Assembly: GCA_021780415.1 (NCBI GenBank)
Contig: JAJXYW010000174.1
Span: forward strand, 1-32,447
DNA: 32,447 nucleotides
Direction: 5' to 3'
From: Acidobacteriota bacterium
Lineage (GTDB): Bacteria; Acidobacteriota; Terriglobia; Terriglobales; Acidobacteriaceae
The stretch's first letter is position 1. Every line of letters begins with the position of its first letter. The notes beneath the pieces are model-generated. The model worked only from the letters and a program-made list of their open reading frames with translations, ran no database searches and was not told where the DNA came from. Positions 6,005 to 13,538 of the stretch are shown one piece after another. The position numbers and the translations under genes were made by a program.

Positions 6005-8016
6005 TGAATATCTCCGTGAGGGATTGGACGAATGGACGGTGAATTTGGGTGCGGGATGATTTGTTGCAACCAAAGTGTGAGCGACGCGACGTCGGCGTCG
6101 GGGAGATATTCGTGGCCGGGCATGTCGGTGCCGGGGATGCCGAACTTGATGATCTGGGCGAGGCGGTCGCGCCGCGGAGTGCCGGGCTGGGAGGGAATGT
6201 CGAGCAGCGGGCCGATGGCCGGGATGGGGGGAAGACGGCGGAAGCTGGTGCGCCACTGGTTGCGGGTGGCACCGTTGGCGGCGTGGCAGGTGGCACATTC
6301 GGCGGTGAAGAGTTGCTCACCGTGGGCGGCGGTGGCGGTGGCGTAGTCTGCCGGGGAGGGCTGCCAGGAACGCTGGGCGAGGAGGTGGGCGAGGTCCTGA
6401 TCAGGGTCTTGCGGGCGGAGGGTTTGGAGGTAGGCGATGAGGTCGTCGCCACGGGTGTCGGCGGCGTGGCTTCCGGTGCCCTGCTGCGTGCGGAAGAGGT
6501 AGGCGTAGGAGGGCATGATGGAGTCGTGGCTGACCTGTGGGGGCGAGTAGAAGTGGGCGCGGAGCCAGAGCGGAGAGCGGCGGCTGCCGACCTGGGAGAG
6601 GTCCGGTCCCTGGCGGCGGTTGCCGATGAGGGGTGGCTGCTCGGCACGGAGGCTGGCGAGGGTCTGAGTGGGGCCCCAGAGGAGGACGTCGGGGGTGTTG
6701 GGACGGACGTACTGGGAGTGGCAGTTGATGCAGCCTTCGGAGATGTAGACGCGGCGGCCGCGCTGGATTTGGGTGAGGGGTGGGGGCGCGGAGGTAAGGG
6801 CTCTCTGCGCGGACCACGCTGCGGCTGCGACGAGGAGAACGGCAGCGGTGGCGAGAAGTTCGCGGCGGCGGGTCTGGAGGAGCTGCGGCGCGAGGATGAG
6901 CGCGGCGGCGAAGAGGACGAAGAGGGGTGGGATGTGGCCGAGGTTCTGGCCCATGCCGATGCCCATAGCGGAGCCGCACCAGCCGCCGATGGCGTAGAGC
7001 AGGCCTGCCTGACGGGCTCGCTGCGCGAGAGTTTGGGCTGGGGAGAGGAAGGCGGGATAGGCTACGAGCGCCACGGAGTAGAGTGAGACGCCGACGGGAT
7101 AGAAGAGCGAGGCCAGCAGTGCGCGGTGAGGGTCCAGCAGGAGGAAGCAGGCCGCGGCGAGGGCGAAGAGAGCGGCGGCGAGCGTGGCGGAGAGGCCCTT
7201 GCGGCGAAGGAGATATACGCTGGCCAGCGCGGCGACGAGGTGGAGAGTGCCGTTGAGATAGAGATGGGCGGTGCCCTGCCAGGTGCCGGACTTGAGGGCG
7301 GGGGTGCTCTGGATGATGAAGAAGGCCGCGGAGTCCAGCCAGATGAGCGCGGTGAAGGCCAGGAGAACTTGCGGGAAGGTGGGAGTTATGGACTGCAGGG
7401 CTCTACGCTGCGCAGAACGATGAGAACGTACGGCTTCGGTAGAGAGGACAGCGGGTTGCGACGACGAAGCTGAGGCCACAAAGACGGCGGCGAGGCAAAG
7501 TATGGCGGCGGTGAGGGATTGGGTTGCGGAAGAGGCAGTGAAGAGCGGCGGGAAGTTGCAGAGAAGGTAGCCGAGGCCAGTGCCCAGGCCGACTTTGAGT
7601 AGCGGGTTGGACGCGCCGAGCCAGAGGCGGAGATGCGTGACCAGGGTGACGGTGAGCGTGCCGAGGGAGGCTCCGATGAGGAAGGCGGCGGCGATGCTGG
7701 CGGGGAGATTGAGCGGGAGCAGCGTGAGGAGGGCTGCGGCGGCGCAGAGGGTGAGGGCTAGTTGCAAGCGTGGCCGCGGGGCCGCAAGGATTTCGGTGCG
7801 GGGAGCGAGAAGGCTGAAGAGGATTCCGCCGAGGGCCATGGCGGCCATGACCGCTTTGAGGTGTGCGTCGGCGATGTTGAGCTGGGCGAGGCGGTGGAGG
7901 AAGGCGAACTGCGCGAAGATGAGGAAGTAGACGTAAGTGATCGCGATGAGCGCGACGCCGCTCCAGCCGGAGGTGGGCTGGGAGGTGGCGGCGGCGTGCT
8001 GGTCGGTGGGGGTCAT
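6001..8016 (-). CDS. MFS-like membrane domain fused to CcoO-like and second cytochrome c domains
   Basis: A 671-residue fusion. Residues about 18-405 are a polytopic domain of roughly 12 hydrophobic helices resembling a major facilitator domain, with no obvious transporter signature I can name. Residues about 418-510 match CcoO, the monohaem subunit of cbb3 oxidases: GRRVYISEGCINCHSQYVRP (haem Cys429, Cys432, His433), GPDLSQVGSR and SIMPSYAYLF (Met501 ligand). Residues about 562-655 are a second class I cytochrome c: CATCH at 574-578 and Met632 in GTDMPGHEYL. The last helix of the membrane domain replaces the single anchor of normal CcoO. It is coupled by ATGA overlaps to the genes on both sides and lies two genes after a CcoN-like protein, so the CcoO part probably receives or gives electrons to that protein. 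Domain calls by eye; role is inferred. Confidence 0.9.
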   Translation of the reverse strand: MTPTDQHAAATSQPTSGWSGVALIAITYVYFLIFAQFAFLHRLAQLNIADAHLKAVMAAMALGGILFSLLAPRTEILAAPRPRLQLALTLCAAAALLTLLPLNLPASIAAAFLIGASLGTLTVTLVTHLRLWLGASNPLLKVGLGTGLGYLLCNFPPLFTASSATQSLTAAILCLAAVFVASASSSQPAVLSTEAVRSHRSAQRRALQSITPTFPQVLLAFTALIWLDSAAFFIIQSTPALKSGTWQGTAHLYLNGTLHLVAALASVYLLRRKGLSATLAAALFALAAACFLLLDPHRALLASLFYPVGVSLYSVALVAYPAFLSPAQTLAQRARQAGLLYAIGGWCGSAMGIGMGQNLGHIPPLFVLFAAALILAPQLLQTRRRELLATAAVLLVAAAAWSAQRALTSAPPPLTQIQRGRRVYISEGCINCHSQYVRPNTPDVLLWGPTQTLASLRAEQPPLIGNRRQGPDLSQVGSRRSPLWLRAHFYSPPQVSHDSIMPSYAYLFRTQQGTGSHAADTRGDDLIAYLQTLRPQDPDQDLAHLLAQRSWQPSPADYATATAAHGEQLFTAECATCHAANGATRNQWRTSFRRLPPIPAIGPLLDIPSQPGTPRRDRLAQIIKFGIPGTDMPGHEYLPDADVASLTLWLQQIIPHPNSPSIRPIPHGDIQ

Positions 8017-8444
8017 GGCGCTGTGGGTAGAGTGGCTTCGATGCTGGGGAGCCAGTGTTTGGCGAGGCCGATGAGTTGGAGGAGTGCGAAGGCGCCGTCA
8101 GAGAGAGCAACGCTGAGCCAGCCGGGTTCGAGTGCGTGGGTGAAGACGCTCGCGAGGACGAAGAGGGCTACGCTGGCGCGGCTGATGGCGGTGAGAAGCC
8201 AGACGACCTCCAGCCGGGCGGCGAAGCCGCGGACGGTGGTGAGCCATGCGCCATAGAAGCAGGCGATGCCGACGGAGAGAACGAAGGCTCCGATGTAGGA
8301 GAGGAATGGGAGAGTGTCTGGCGCAGCGTGCAGGCGCATGAGACGCAGGGTGAGTGCGGGGGCGATGAGCAGAAGGACGCCGGTGGAGGTGTCGGATGCG
8401 CCGAGGAGGAGTTGGTAGGCGAAGAGGAGGGTGCGGGGTTTCAT
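8013..8444 (-). CDS. small four-helix membrane protein of unknown family
   Basis: A 143-residue protein with about four hydrophobic helices (residues about 8-32, 44-66, 78-102 and 107-130). It carries the phrases GASDTSTGVLLLIAPALTLRLM and FYGAWLTTVRG. No Cys-pair, haem motif or enzyme signature is visible. It is coupled on both sides by ATGA overlaps (stop of the CcoN-like gene at its start, start of the MFS-cytochrome fusion at its end). This strict embedding suggests a dedicated subunit or assembly factor of the neighbouring electron-transfer proteins, perhaps standing in for CcoQ or another small subunit; that is inference from place only. The start at 8444 is set by the overlap. Confidence 0.8.
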   Translation of the reverse strand: MKPRTLLFAYQLLLGASDTSTGVLLLIAPALTLRLMRLHAAPDTLPFLSYIGAFVLSVGIACFYGAWLTTVRGFAARLEVVWLLTAISRASVALFVLASVFTHALEPGWLSVALSDGAFALLQLIGLAKHWLPSIEATLPTAP

Positions 8445-9892
8445 GCGGCGGTCTCCGGGAGGGATGGCTGTGAGGTGGAGGACTCGCGGAGGAGTTGGGA
8501 GGCGGCGAGGAGCCACTCGGCGGAGGCCAGGAACATGAGGACGCCGACGAGGAGGCGGCCGGCGTAGAGGAGGTTGCGGGCGGTGCCGGGAAGGATGGTG
8601 AATGAGGGGTCGGAGCCCTCGCGCCAGCCGGCGAGGAACATCAGTGCGATGTAGGCGAAGACGCCGAAGTTCCAGGCGTGGAAGGACCAGGTGCGGTTGA
8701 AGATCCAGCCGCCGTCGCCGAGGAGTTCGACGAGGACAAAGATGAGCAAGGCGGTGACGAAGCCGGCCATCGCCATGAGGGAGTGGCCGACGAGGCCGTC
8801 GGTGAACTTGAAGTGGTCGAGGACGGCGGGGAGAAAGAGCGCCCAGCCGGTGGGCACGAGCAGCGCCCACCACCAGAGAAAGGCGAGGCGCCAGCGGCGG
8901 GTGTTGGGGTGCCAGGCGAAGGCGGCGAAGTAGGCGGGGATAAGCGGGATCCAGACGAGGAGGCTGGCGAGCGAGATGTATTGCGTGGGGCGATGGTTGC
9001 TGACGTCGGCGCGGCCGAGGCCCAGGCAGAGGAGAGATTCGGCGGCGAAGATGATCCACGACGCAGTGATGGTGTGGGAGCGGACGGTGCGGGAGCGCGG
9101 AGCCTTGCGGTGCGTGAGGCCAAAGGGGAGCAGCAGCAGGATGGCGACAACGACCAGCGTGGACTCAAGCTGGCTGGCGCCGGTGGGTCCGCCGGTGGCC
9201 GGGTTGATGGGGGGATAGAGATTGGGGCTCGCGGAGATGTAGAGGAGGATGGGGACCAGAAGCAGCAGCGCGAGACCGATGAGTTTGGCGATGCGTGCGT
9301 TTTGCGTAGAGCATGCGAAGGCGTAGGCGAGCAGAAGCCAGACCGCGAGGACGGCGAGCGGGAAGAGGATGCGGGAGTAGCCGGTCCAGTCGAGGAAGAG
9401 CTTGCCGCTGGTGTGGCCGGTGATCCAGGTGAAAGCGCCGACGGCGAGGGCGGTGGACCATATCCAGAGGATGGGGCGGGCCCATCGGGCTGCGGGCTCG
9501 CGGTCGACGGCGTAGACCTTGAAGAGGAAGGCGAGGAGTGGGATGCTCGACCAGCCATAGAGTTCAAGCTCGAGGTGAACGGTGATCCAACGGCCGTAGG
9601 TGAAGGTGTCGAAGAGGCGGTTGGTGGCCGGGAAGAGCAGCATGACGGCGAGCAGGACGCCGATTGCATTGGCGAAGGTGAGCCACGCGAGCGAGTGCCA
9701 GGCGGTGATGGCGTAGGGGTGCGGGGCGGTGGTGGTTGCGGTGAGGCGGCCCGGAACCGCATCGGAAGGAGAAATACGGAGATCCTTCGCTGCGCTCTGG
9801 ATGACGGCAGTGGTGGGGGTGACCGCCGGGGAGTGCGTGCGGTTGTGGGGGAGGGTGGAGCTTGGGGCCGGGCTAGTCGGGCTGGGGCTCAC
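8441..9892 (-). CDS. CcoN-like haem-copper oxidase subunit I homologue with missing CuB ligands
   Basis: A polytopic protein (483 residues from the GTG at 9892) related to cbb3 oxidase subunit I. Aligned by eye with CcoN, it keeps GR-x4-H (His106, low-spin haem ligand), GHTSGKxxxxW (CcoN has GFTSSKE...W), TDGLVGH (His370, the high-spin haem ligand) and FHAWNFG...YIALMFLAG in the last helices. It appears to lack the CuB histidines: the helix VI region reads GPTGASQLES, the HH pair position reads GLGRAD, and the second His of the TM10 H-x-H is Leu372. So it may bind fewer metals and not reduce oxygen. I prefer GTG 9892 since GGAGG lies 4 bases upstream; ATG 9904 is possible. The N-terminal ~60 residues are low-complexity and include repeat-derived VIQSAAKDL. 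It overlaps the ATPase gene by 20 bases. Confidence 0.82.
   Translation of the reverse strand: MSPSPTSPAPSSTLPHNRTHSPAVTPTTAVIQSAAKDLRISPSDAVPGRLTATTTAPHPYAITAWHSLAWLTFANAIGVLLAVMLLFPATNRLFDTFTYGRWITVHLELELYGWSSIPLLAFLFKVYAVDREPAARWARPILWIWSTALAVGAFTWITGHTSGKLFLDWTGYSRILFPLAVLAVWLLLAYAFACSTQNARIAKLIGLALLLLVPILLYISASPNLYPPINPATGGPTGASQLESTLVVVAILLLLPFGLTHRKAPRSRTVRSHTITASWIIFAAESLLCLGLGRADVSNHRPTQYISLASLLVWIPLIPAYFAAFAWHPNTRRWRLAFLWWWALLVPTGWALFLPAVLDHFKFTDGLVGHSLMAMAGFVTALLIFVLVELLGDGGWIFNRTWSFHAWNFGVFAYIALMFLAGWREGSDPSFTILPGTARNLLYAGRLLVGVLMFLASAEWLLAASQLLRESSTSQPSLPETAA
9778..9805. repeat. dispersed-type short repeat inside the CcoN-like reading frame
   Basis: The bases GATCCTTCGC...TCTGGATGAC match, as I recall, a repeat type scattered through intergenic DNA of acidobacteria and some other phyla. 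Translated on the minus strand it gives VIQSAAKDLR, a phrase familiar from spurious proteins annotated over such repeats. Here it lies in frame near the N-terminus of a real membrane protein gene, before its first helix. A relative with the same ends (GATCC...GGATGAC) is present at about 5305-5321. Confidence 0.6.
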
Positions 9893-10577
9893 GAATCCTC
9901 CCATCGTGCATATCGACGAGGCGGTCGCAGCGGGCGGCGAGGGCGCGATCGTGGGTCGCCATGACGAGGGTAACGCCTTCGGTGGCGGCGATGTCGAGGA
10001 GCAGTTGAAAGACGGTGGAGCTGGTCTCCTCGTCGAGGGAGCCTGTGGGCTCGTCGGCGAGCAGGATGCGGGGGGAGTTCATGAGGGCGCGGCAGAGGGC
10101 GGTGCGCTGGCGCTCGCCGCCGGAGAGCTTCTGGATGCGGTGGTGGAGACGGTGGCTGAGACCGGTGCGATCGGTGAGATGCTTGAGCCGGGCGAGTGCG
10201 GCACCGCGGTTGATGCCGGCGGCGACGGTGGGGATGAGGCAGTTTTCCTGGAGCGTGAGATCGGGGATGAGGTTGTGGAGCTGGAAGACGAAGCCGATGT
10301 CGTAGCGCAGGAGATTCAGGCGGCTGCGATGGCGGCTGAGCTCGGTGCTGTTGACGGCGACGCTGCCGCGGTCGGGTTCGTCGAGACCGCCGAGGAGGTG
10401 CAGGAGCGTGCTCTTGCCGCAGCCGGAGGGACCGCAGAGTGCGACAGTCTGACCTTCACGGGCTGCGAAGTCGACACCCTTGAGGACGGTGATGGAGCCA
10501 TCGTCGTAGCTCTTCCAGACCTCGGAGGCACGGAGGACGATGCGGGGCTCGATGGGATGGATGGTGGGAGGCTTCAT
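9873..10577 (-). CDS. ABC transporter ATPase, LolD/MacB type
   Basis: A 234-residue ATP-binding subunit of the LolD/MacB/FtsE group. Walker A is GPSGCGKS (residues 49-56), the Q-loop FVFQLHNLIPDLTL (97-110), the signature LSGGERQR (151-158), Walker B ILLADE (171-176) and the switch His in MATHDR. The Q-loop phrase is typical of the MacB/LolD branch, which drives extraction or periplasmic work and not classical transmembrane import. It starts in a 4-base ATGA overlap with the upstream permease gene, its partner. The stop lies inside the start region of the CcoN-like gene. Likely substrate is a lipid, lipoprotein or envelope component; given the isoprenyl synthase in the operon, an isoprenoid is possible but unproven. 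Confidence 0.95.
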   Translation of the reverse strand: MKPPTIHPIEPRIVLRASEVWKSYDDGSITVLKGVDFAAREGQTVALCGPSGCGKSTLLHLLGGLDEPDRGSVAVNSTELSRHRSRLNLLRYDIGFVFQLHNLIPDLTLQENCLIPTVAAGINRGAALARLKHLTDRTGLSHRLHHRIQKLSGGERQRTALCRALMNSPRILLADEPTGSLDEETSSTVFQLLLDIAATEGVTLVMATHDRALAARCDRLVDMHDGRIREPQPD

Positions 10578-11686
10578 TCGAAACGCAGCGCCTCCACCGC
10601 TCGGATGCGCATGGCGTACATGGCGGGATAGAGCGCACCGGCGACTCCGGTGAGGAAGGCAAGCACGATGACGGTGAGGACGATGAAGGGCTGAATGGTG
10701 ACGTCGACGTAGCCGTGGAGGGCTGGGATTAATTTGAGCACCCAGAGGAAGGCTGCGCCAAGCAGAAGGCCGGTGATGGCTCCGAAGACCGAGACGAGCG
10801 CCGACTCACCGAAGATCATGGTGGCGATCTGGAGATTGGAGAAGCCGTTGACGCGCAGGATGGCGATCTCGCGGATGCGCGTGAAGACCGACATGATCAT
10901 GGTGTTGGCGACGCCAAGGCCGCCCAGCAGCAGGCCGCAGCCACCAACGGTCCAGGCCGTGGCTTTGAGGATTTTGAACTGCGAGTAGGAGCGGGTGAAC
11001 TCTGCGTCTTCAAGGGCGATGAGGTCGGGATAGTGGGCCTTGATGCGTTGCTTGAATTCGTCGACGAATTTTTTATCAGAGAGCTTGATGGTGATAACCG
11101 ATGAGGCTCCGGGCTTGTGGAAGAAGTCCTGCGCGGCGGGGAGAGGCATGAAGACGCCGCCGTCTTCGAAGCCGTTCGCGGTCTGGATGATGCCAGCGAC
11201 GTGGAAGGTACCGTTGCCGATGGCGACCGAGCTGTTGAGATGCGCGTGAAGAAATTCAGCGGCGCGCTGGCCGAGGACGACATCGTCGGGCTGGCGGGCG
11301 AAGTTGGCACGAGAGCCTTCGAGCCATGTGGCCTTGCGCAGACGGGCGTCGGCGGCGGTGATGCCGAAGCAGGTGATGATGGGGTGGTCGGAGCTGGTGA
11401 CGACGCCGAACAAGACCGGGTCAGCGTGCTGGACGATGGGCCAGGTGGAGATTTCGGTGAGGGCGCTGGCAGGGACGTTGCTGAAGAAGAGGTCGGAGAC
11501 GTTGCGCTCGAATACGATGATCTGACTATCGCTGGAGAGGATGCCGGAGAACATGCCGACGGCTCCCTGCAGGATGGTCACGATGGTAAGCATCGCGGCG
11601 ACAGAGAAGGCGATGCCGGCGATGCTGATCAACGATCGAATACGATGCCGCAGCAGATTGGTAAGAATCAGCTTGAGGAAGATCAT
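10574..11686 (-). CDS. ABC transporter permease, FtsX/MacB type
   Basis: A 370-residue permease with the four-helix MacB/LolCE topology: a first helix (about 17-42, SLISIAGIAFSVAAMLTIVTIL), a large periplasmic domain (about 45-245), and three C-terminal helices (about 245-275, 295-325 and 335-360) ending in the typical ALYPAMYAMRIRAVEALRFE. The phrase GVANTMIMSVFTRIREIAILR is the conserved FtsX-domain motif. Its ATG overlaps the stop of the isoprenyl diphosphate synthase gene as ATGA, and its own stop overlaps the ATPase start in the same way. It pairs with that ATPase as a homodimeric permease. A similar permease-ATPase pair lies at 20684-22475 on the other strand. Confidence 0.95.
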   Translation of the reverse strand: MIFLKLILTNLLRHRIRSLISIAGIAFSVAAMLTIVTILQGAVGMFSGILSSDSQIIVFERNVSDLFFSNVPASALTEISTWPIVQHADPVLFGVVTSSDHPIITCFGITAADARLRKATWLEGSRANFARQPDDVVLGQRAAEFLHAHLNSSVAIGNGTFHVAGIIQTANGFEDGGVFMPLPAAQDFFHKPGASSVITIKLSDKKFVDEFKQRIKAHYPDLIALEDAEFTRSYSQFKILKATAWTVGGCGLLLGGLGVANTMIMSVFTRIREIAILRVNGFSNLQIATMIFGESALVSVFGAITGLLLGAAFLWVLKLIPALHGYVDVTIQPFIVLTVIVLAFLTGVAGALYPAMYAMRIRAVEALRFE

Positions 11687-12636
11687 GCTGCTCCCTGAAG
11701 GGAGGCCGGGGCGAAGCTTTCGCAGGCGTTGTCGATGATTTCAGCGGCCTCTGCATCCAATTGGACACGCAGCTCCTGAAGGAAAGCAACTCCGGGGCGG
11801 AGGACAACGAGGCGGTCGAGCATGCGATCGCCCATGCGGATAAGGCGTTGGAGACGATGCACGGCGCCGGTGACGCCAATGGCAAGAGCGATATTCGGGC
11901 GACCCATGGAGATGTCGCGCGAGACGGTCTTGCCGCTTTCCTCAGGGCTCTGGAGGATGTCTTTGAGGTCGTCGACGATCTGATAGGTGAGGCCCCAGCA
12001 GATCGCAACGCGATCGAGCAGTTGCAGCTCGGCAGGAGAAGCGCCGCCGAGGATGCCGGGGAGAACCAGGGTGAGACGAATGAGCGAGACGGTCTTGCCC
12101 ATGGCAATGGACTCGGTGACGGTGTGATCGGTGCGCGGCGAGTTGGCTGCGTGCAATGAACCGTAGTTGATGTCCATGCTCTGACCGTTGAGCAGGCCGC
12201 CGACGCCGAGGTAGCGCTCGATGTATTCGAGAGCGCGCATCTCGCGGCCACGACCGCAGCCAAAGACGCACTTCCAGGTGAGCCCATAGGCGCGGTTGAC
12301 GAGAGCGAGGGCGGCGAGGATGGCCTCGGCCTCTCCGAACTCAGCGTGGATGCAGGGTGCGCCGCGACGGTGCAGCGCGTCGTCCATGCAGGGCAGATCG
12401 TCGAAGAGGAGAGAGGCGGTGTGGAAGTATTCGAGAGCGAAGCCGAGTTCGGTGGCGTGAGCTGCGGGGAGGCCGTAGCCGGCGAACATCTTGGCAACGA
12501 TCTGGGGGCGCACGAGGCTGCCGGGATTGTTGAGGACGCGATCAAGCGCTGCCCGGAGATGAGGCTCGGTATCTGCGGGGAGGGGAAAAGAATCAGTGAA
12601 GGTGCTGGCTAAACTTTTGTGATGTTCATCATTCAT
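11683..12636 (-). CDS. isoprenyl diphosphate synthase, CrtE-like (probable geranylgeranyl diphosphate synthase)
   Basis: A 317-residue trans-prenyltransferase, first gene of the seven-gene operon. The first Asp-rich motif is DDLPCMDD (residues 79-86) followed by RRGAPCIH; the second is DDLKD (222-226); GKTVSL (180-185) supplies a diphosphate-binding lysine. The residue five places before the first motif is Ala (TASLLFDD), as in CrtE-type geranylgeranyl synthases, where farnesyl synthases of the IspA type have an aromatic. The two-residue insertion in the first motif (PC) also fits this type. So a C20 or longer product is likely, though chain length is an inference. No strong ribosome site precedes the ATG at 12636; the frame and family length support it. 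Its stop overlaps the ABC permease start. Confidence 0.93.
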   Translation of the reverse strand: MNDEHHKSLASTFTDSFPLPADTEPHLRAALDRVLNNPGSLVRPQIVAKMFAGYGLPAAHATELGFALEYFHTASLLFDDLPCMDDALHRRGAPCIHAEFGEAEAILAALALVNRAYGLTWKCVFGCGRGREMRALEYIERYLGVGGLLNGQSMDINYGSLHAANSPRTDHTVTESIAMGKTVSLIRLTLVLPGILGGASPAELQLLDRVAICWGLTYQIVDDLKDILQSPEESGKTVSRDISMGRPNIALAIGVTGAVHRLQRLIRMGDRMLDRLVVLRPGVAFLQELRVQLDAEAAEIIDNACESFAPASLQGAA

Positions 12637-12863
12637 GGGGTGTCCCGCGTTGCCTACTCGGAAAGAAAAATGGCCCTGGAAGCCTCCGAGACAGTAAGTT
12701 GTGAGATTGCACCCAGGCCCTGCAGCACGCGCGTGCTCTGTACTATCAGACGCACTTGATTCCGATTAGTAGCGTCGAAGATATGGAATGGGCGATGACG
12801 ATTTGTTCATGGGCTGGAACGTCCATTGCGCTCAAACAGACAAGGATAGATTACCATCGGGTC
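12637..12863. promoter_or_regulatory. divergent promoter region between the operon and the two-component system
   Basis: A 227-base gap separates the start of the isoprenyl synthase gene (minus) from the response regulator gene (plus), so promoters for both units should lie here. It contains a perfect 14-base palindrome AGCACGCGCGTGCT at 12724-12737, followed by TACTAT (12741-12746), a possible minus-10 box for the plus strand with no good minus-35. No confident sigma-70 promoter could be read. OmpR-type regulators bind direct repeats more often than palindromes, so the palindrome may serve another protein or be a hairpin. Confidence 0.45.
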
Positions 12864-13538
12864 ATGCGACTTCTATTGGTTGAGGATGAACTCGAGATTC
12901 AACATTTTCTGGAGACGTCGCTGACGGAAGCCGGTTACGAGGTGGACGTTGCGGAAGATGGAAAGACAGCGGAGATCCACGCCTCGTCGAGGGTCTATGA
13001 TGCGTTGATTGTTGACCTTGGCCTGCCGGACCAGGATGGAATCGATCTGATTCTGCGGCTGCGGCGGCTGGGCGTGAGTAGCCCGGTGTTGATTCTGTCG
13101 GCGCGGCGTTCGGTGGACGATCGCGTGGCGGGACTGGAGCAGGGCGGCGATGATTATCTGACCAAGCCGTTTGCGCTCGCGGAGTTATTGGCGAGGCTGC
13201 GGAATCTGCTGAAGAGAAATGCGGCGGCTGGCACGGGGCCGACCAGCTTGCAGGTTGGCGATCTGGAACTGGATCTGCTGAAACGCAGGGCGTCGCGCAG
13301 CGGCGAGCTACTGAACCTGAGCCCGCAGGAGTTTGTGCTGCTGGAGTACCTGTGCCGGCATGCGGGGCGCGTCGTGACGCGGTCGATGCTGCTGGCTGAG
13401 GTGTGGGGGATGCGCATTCAGCCAGACACAAACGTGGTGGATGTACATATTTACCGGTTGCGCGGAAAGGTCGATACGGAGGGCCGCGAGCCCCTGATCA
13501 AGACGCTGCGAGGTGTGGGGTATGTCCTCAAAGGTTGA
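12864..13538 (+). CDS. OmpR-family response regulator
   Basis: A 224-residue two-component regulator. The receiver domain (about 1-115) has the acidic pocket Glu7-Asp8, phospho-acceptor Asp51 (ALIVDLGLPDQDG), and Lys101 in DDYLTKPF. The C-terminal winged helix (about 125-222) shows LSPQEFVLLEYLCRHAGRVV, VVDVHIYRLRGKVD and the final TLRGVGYVL of the OmpR/PhoB class. The start MRLLLVEDE at 12864 is chosen because it begins the receiver fold; the frame extends to a TTG at 12756 but that part is not conserved-looking. The histidine kinase gene overlaps its end by 17 bases. It is divergent from the isoprenyl-synthase operon and may control it, and itself. Confidence 0.95.
   Translation: MRLLLVEDELEIQHFLETSLTEAGYEVDVAEDGKTAEIHASSRVYDALIVDLGLPDQDGIDLILRLRRLGVSSPVLILSARRSVDDRVAGLEQGGDDYLTKPFALAELLARLRNLLKRNAAAGTGPTSLQVGDLELDLLKRRASRSGELLNLSPQEFVLLEYLCRHAGRVVTRSMLLAEVWGMRIQPDTNVVDVHIYRLRGKVDTEGREPLIKTLRGVGYVLKG

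Noticed and set aside
8441..9892. Calling the CcoN-like protein a functional cbb3 terminal oxidase
   Set aside because: The CuB histidines and the second low-spin haem ligand seem to be absent, and no normal CcoO/CcoP genes accompany it.
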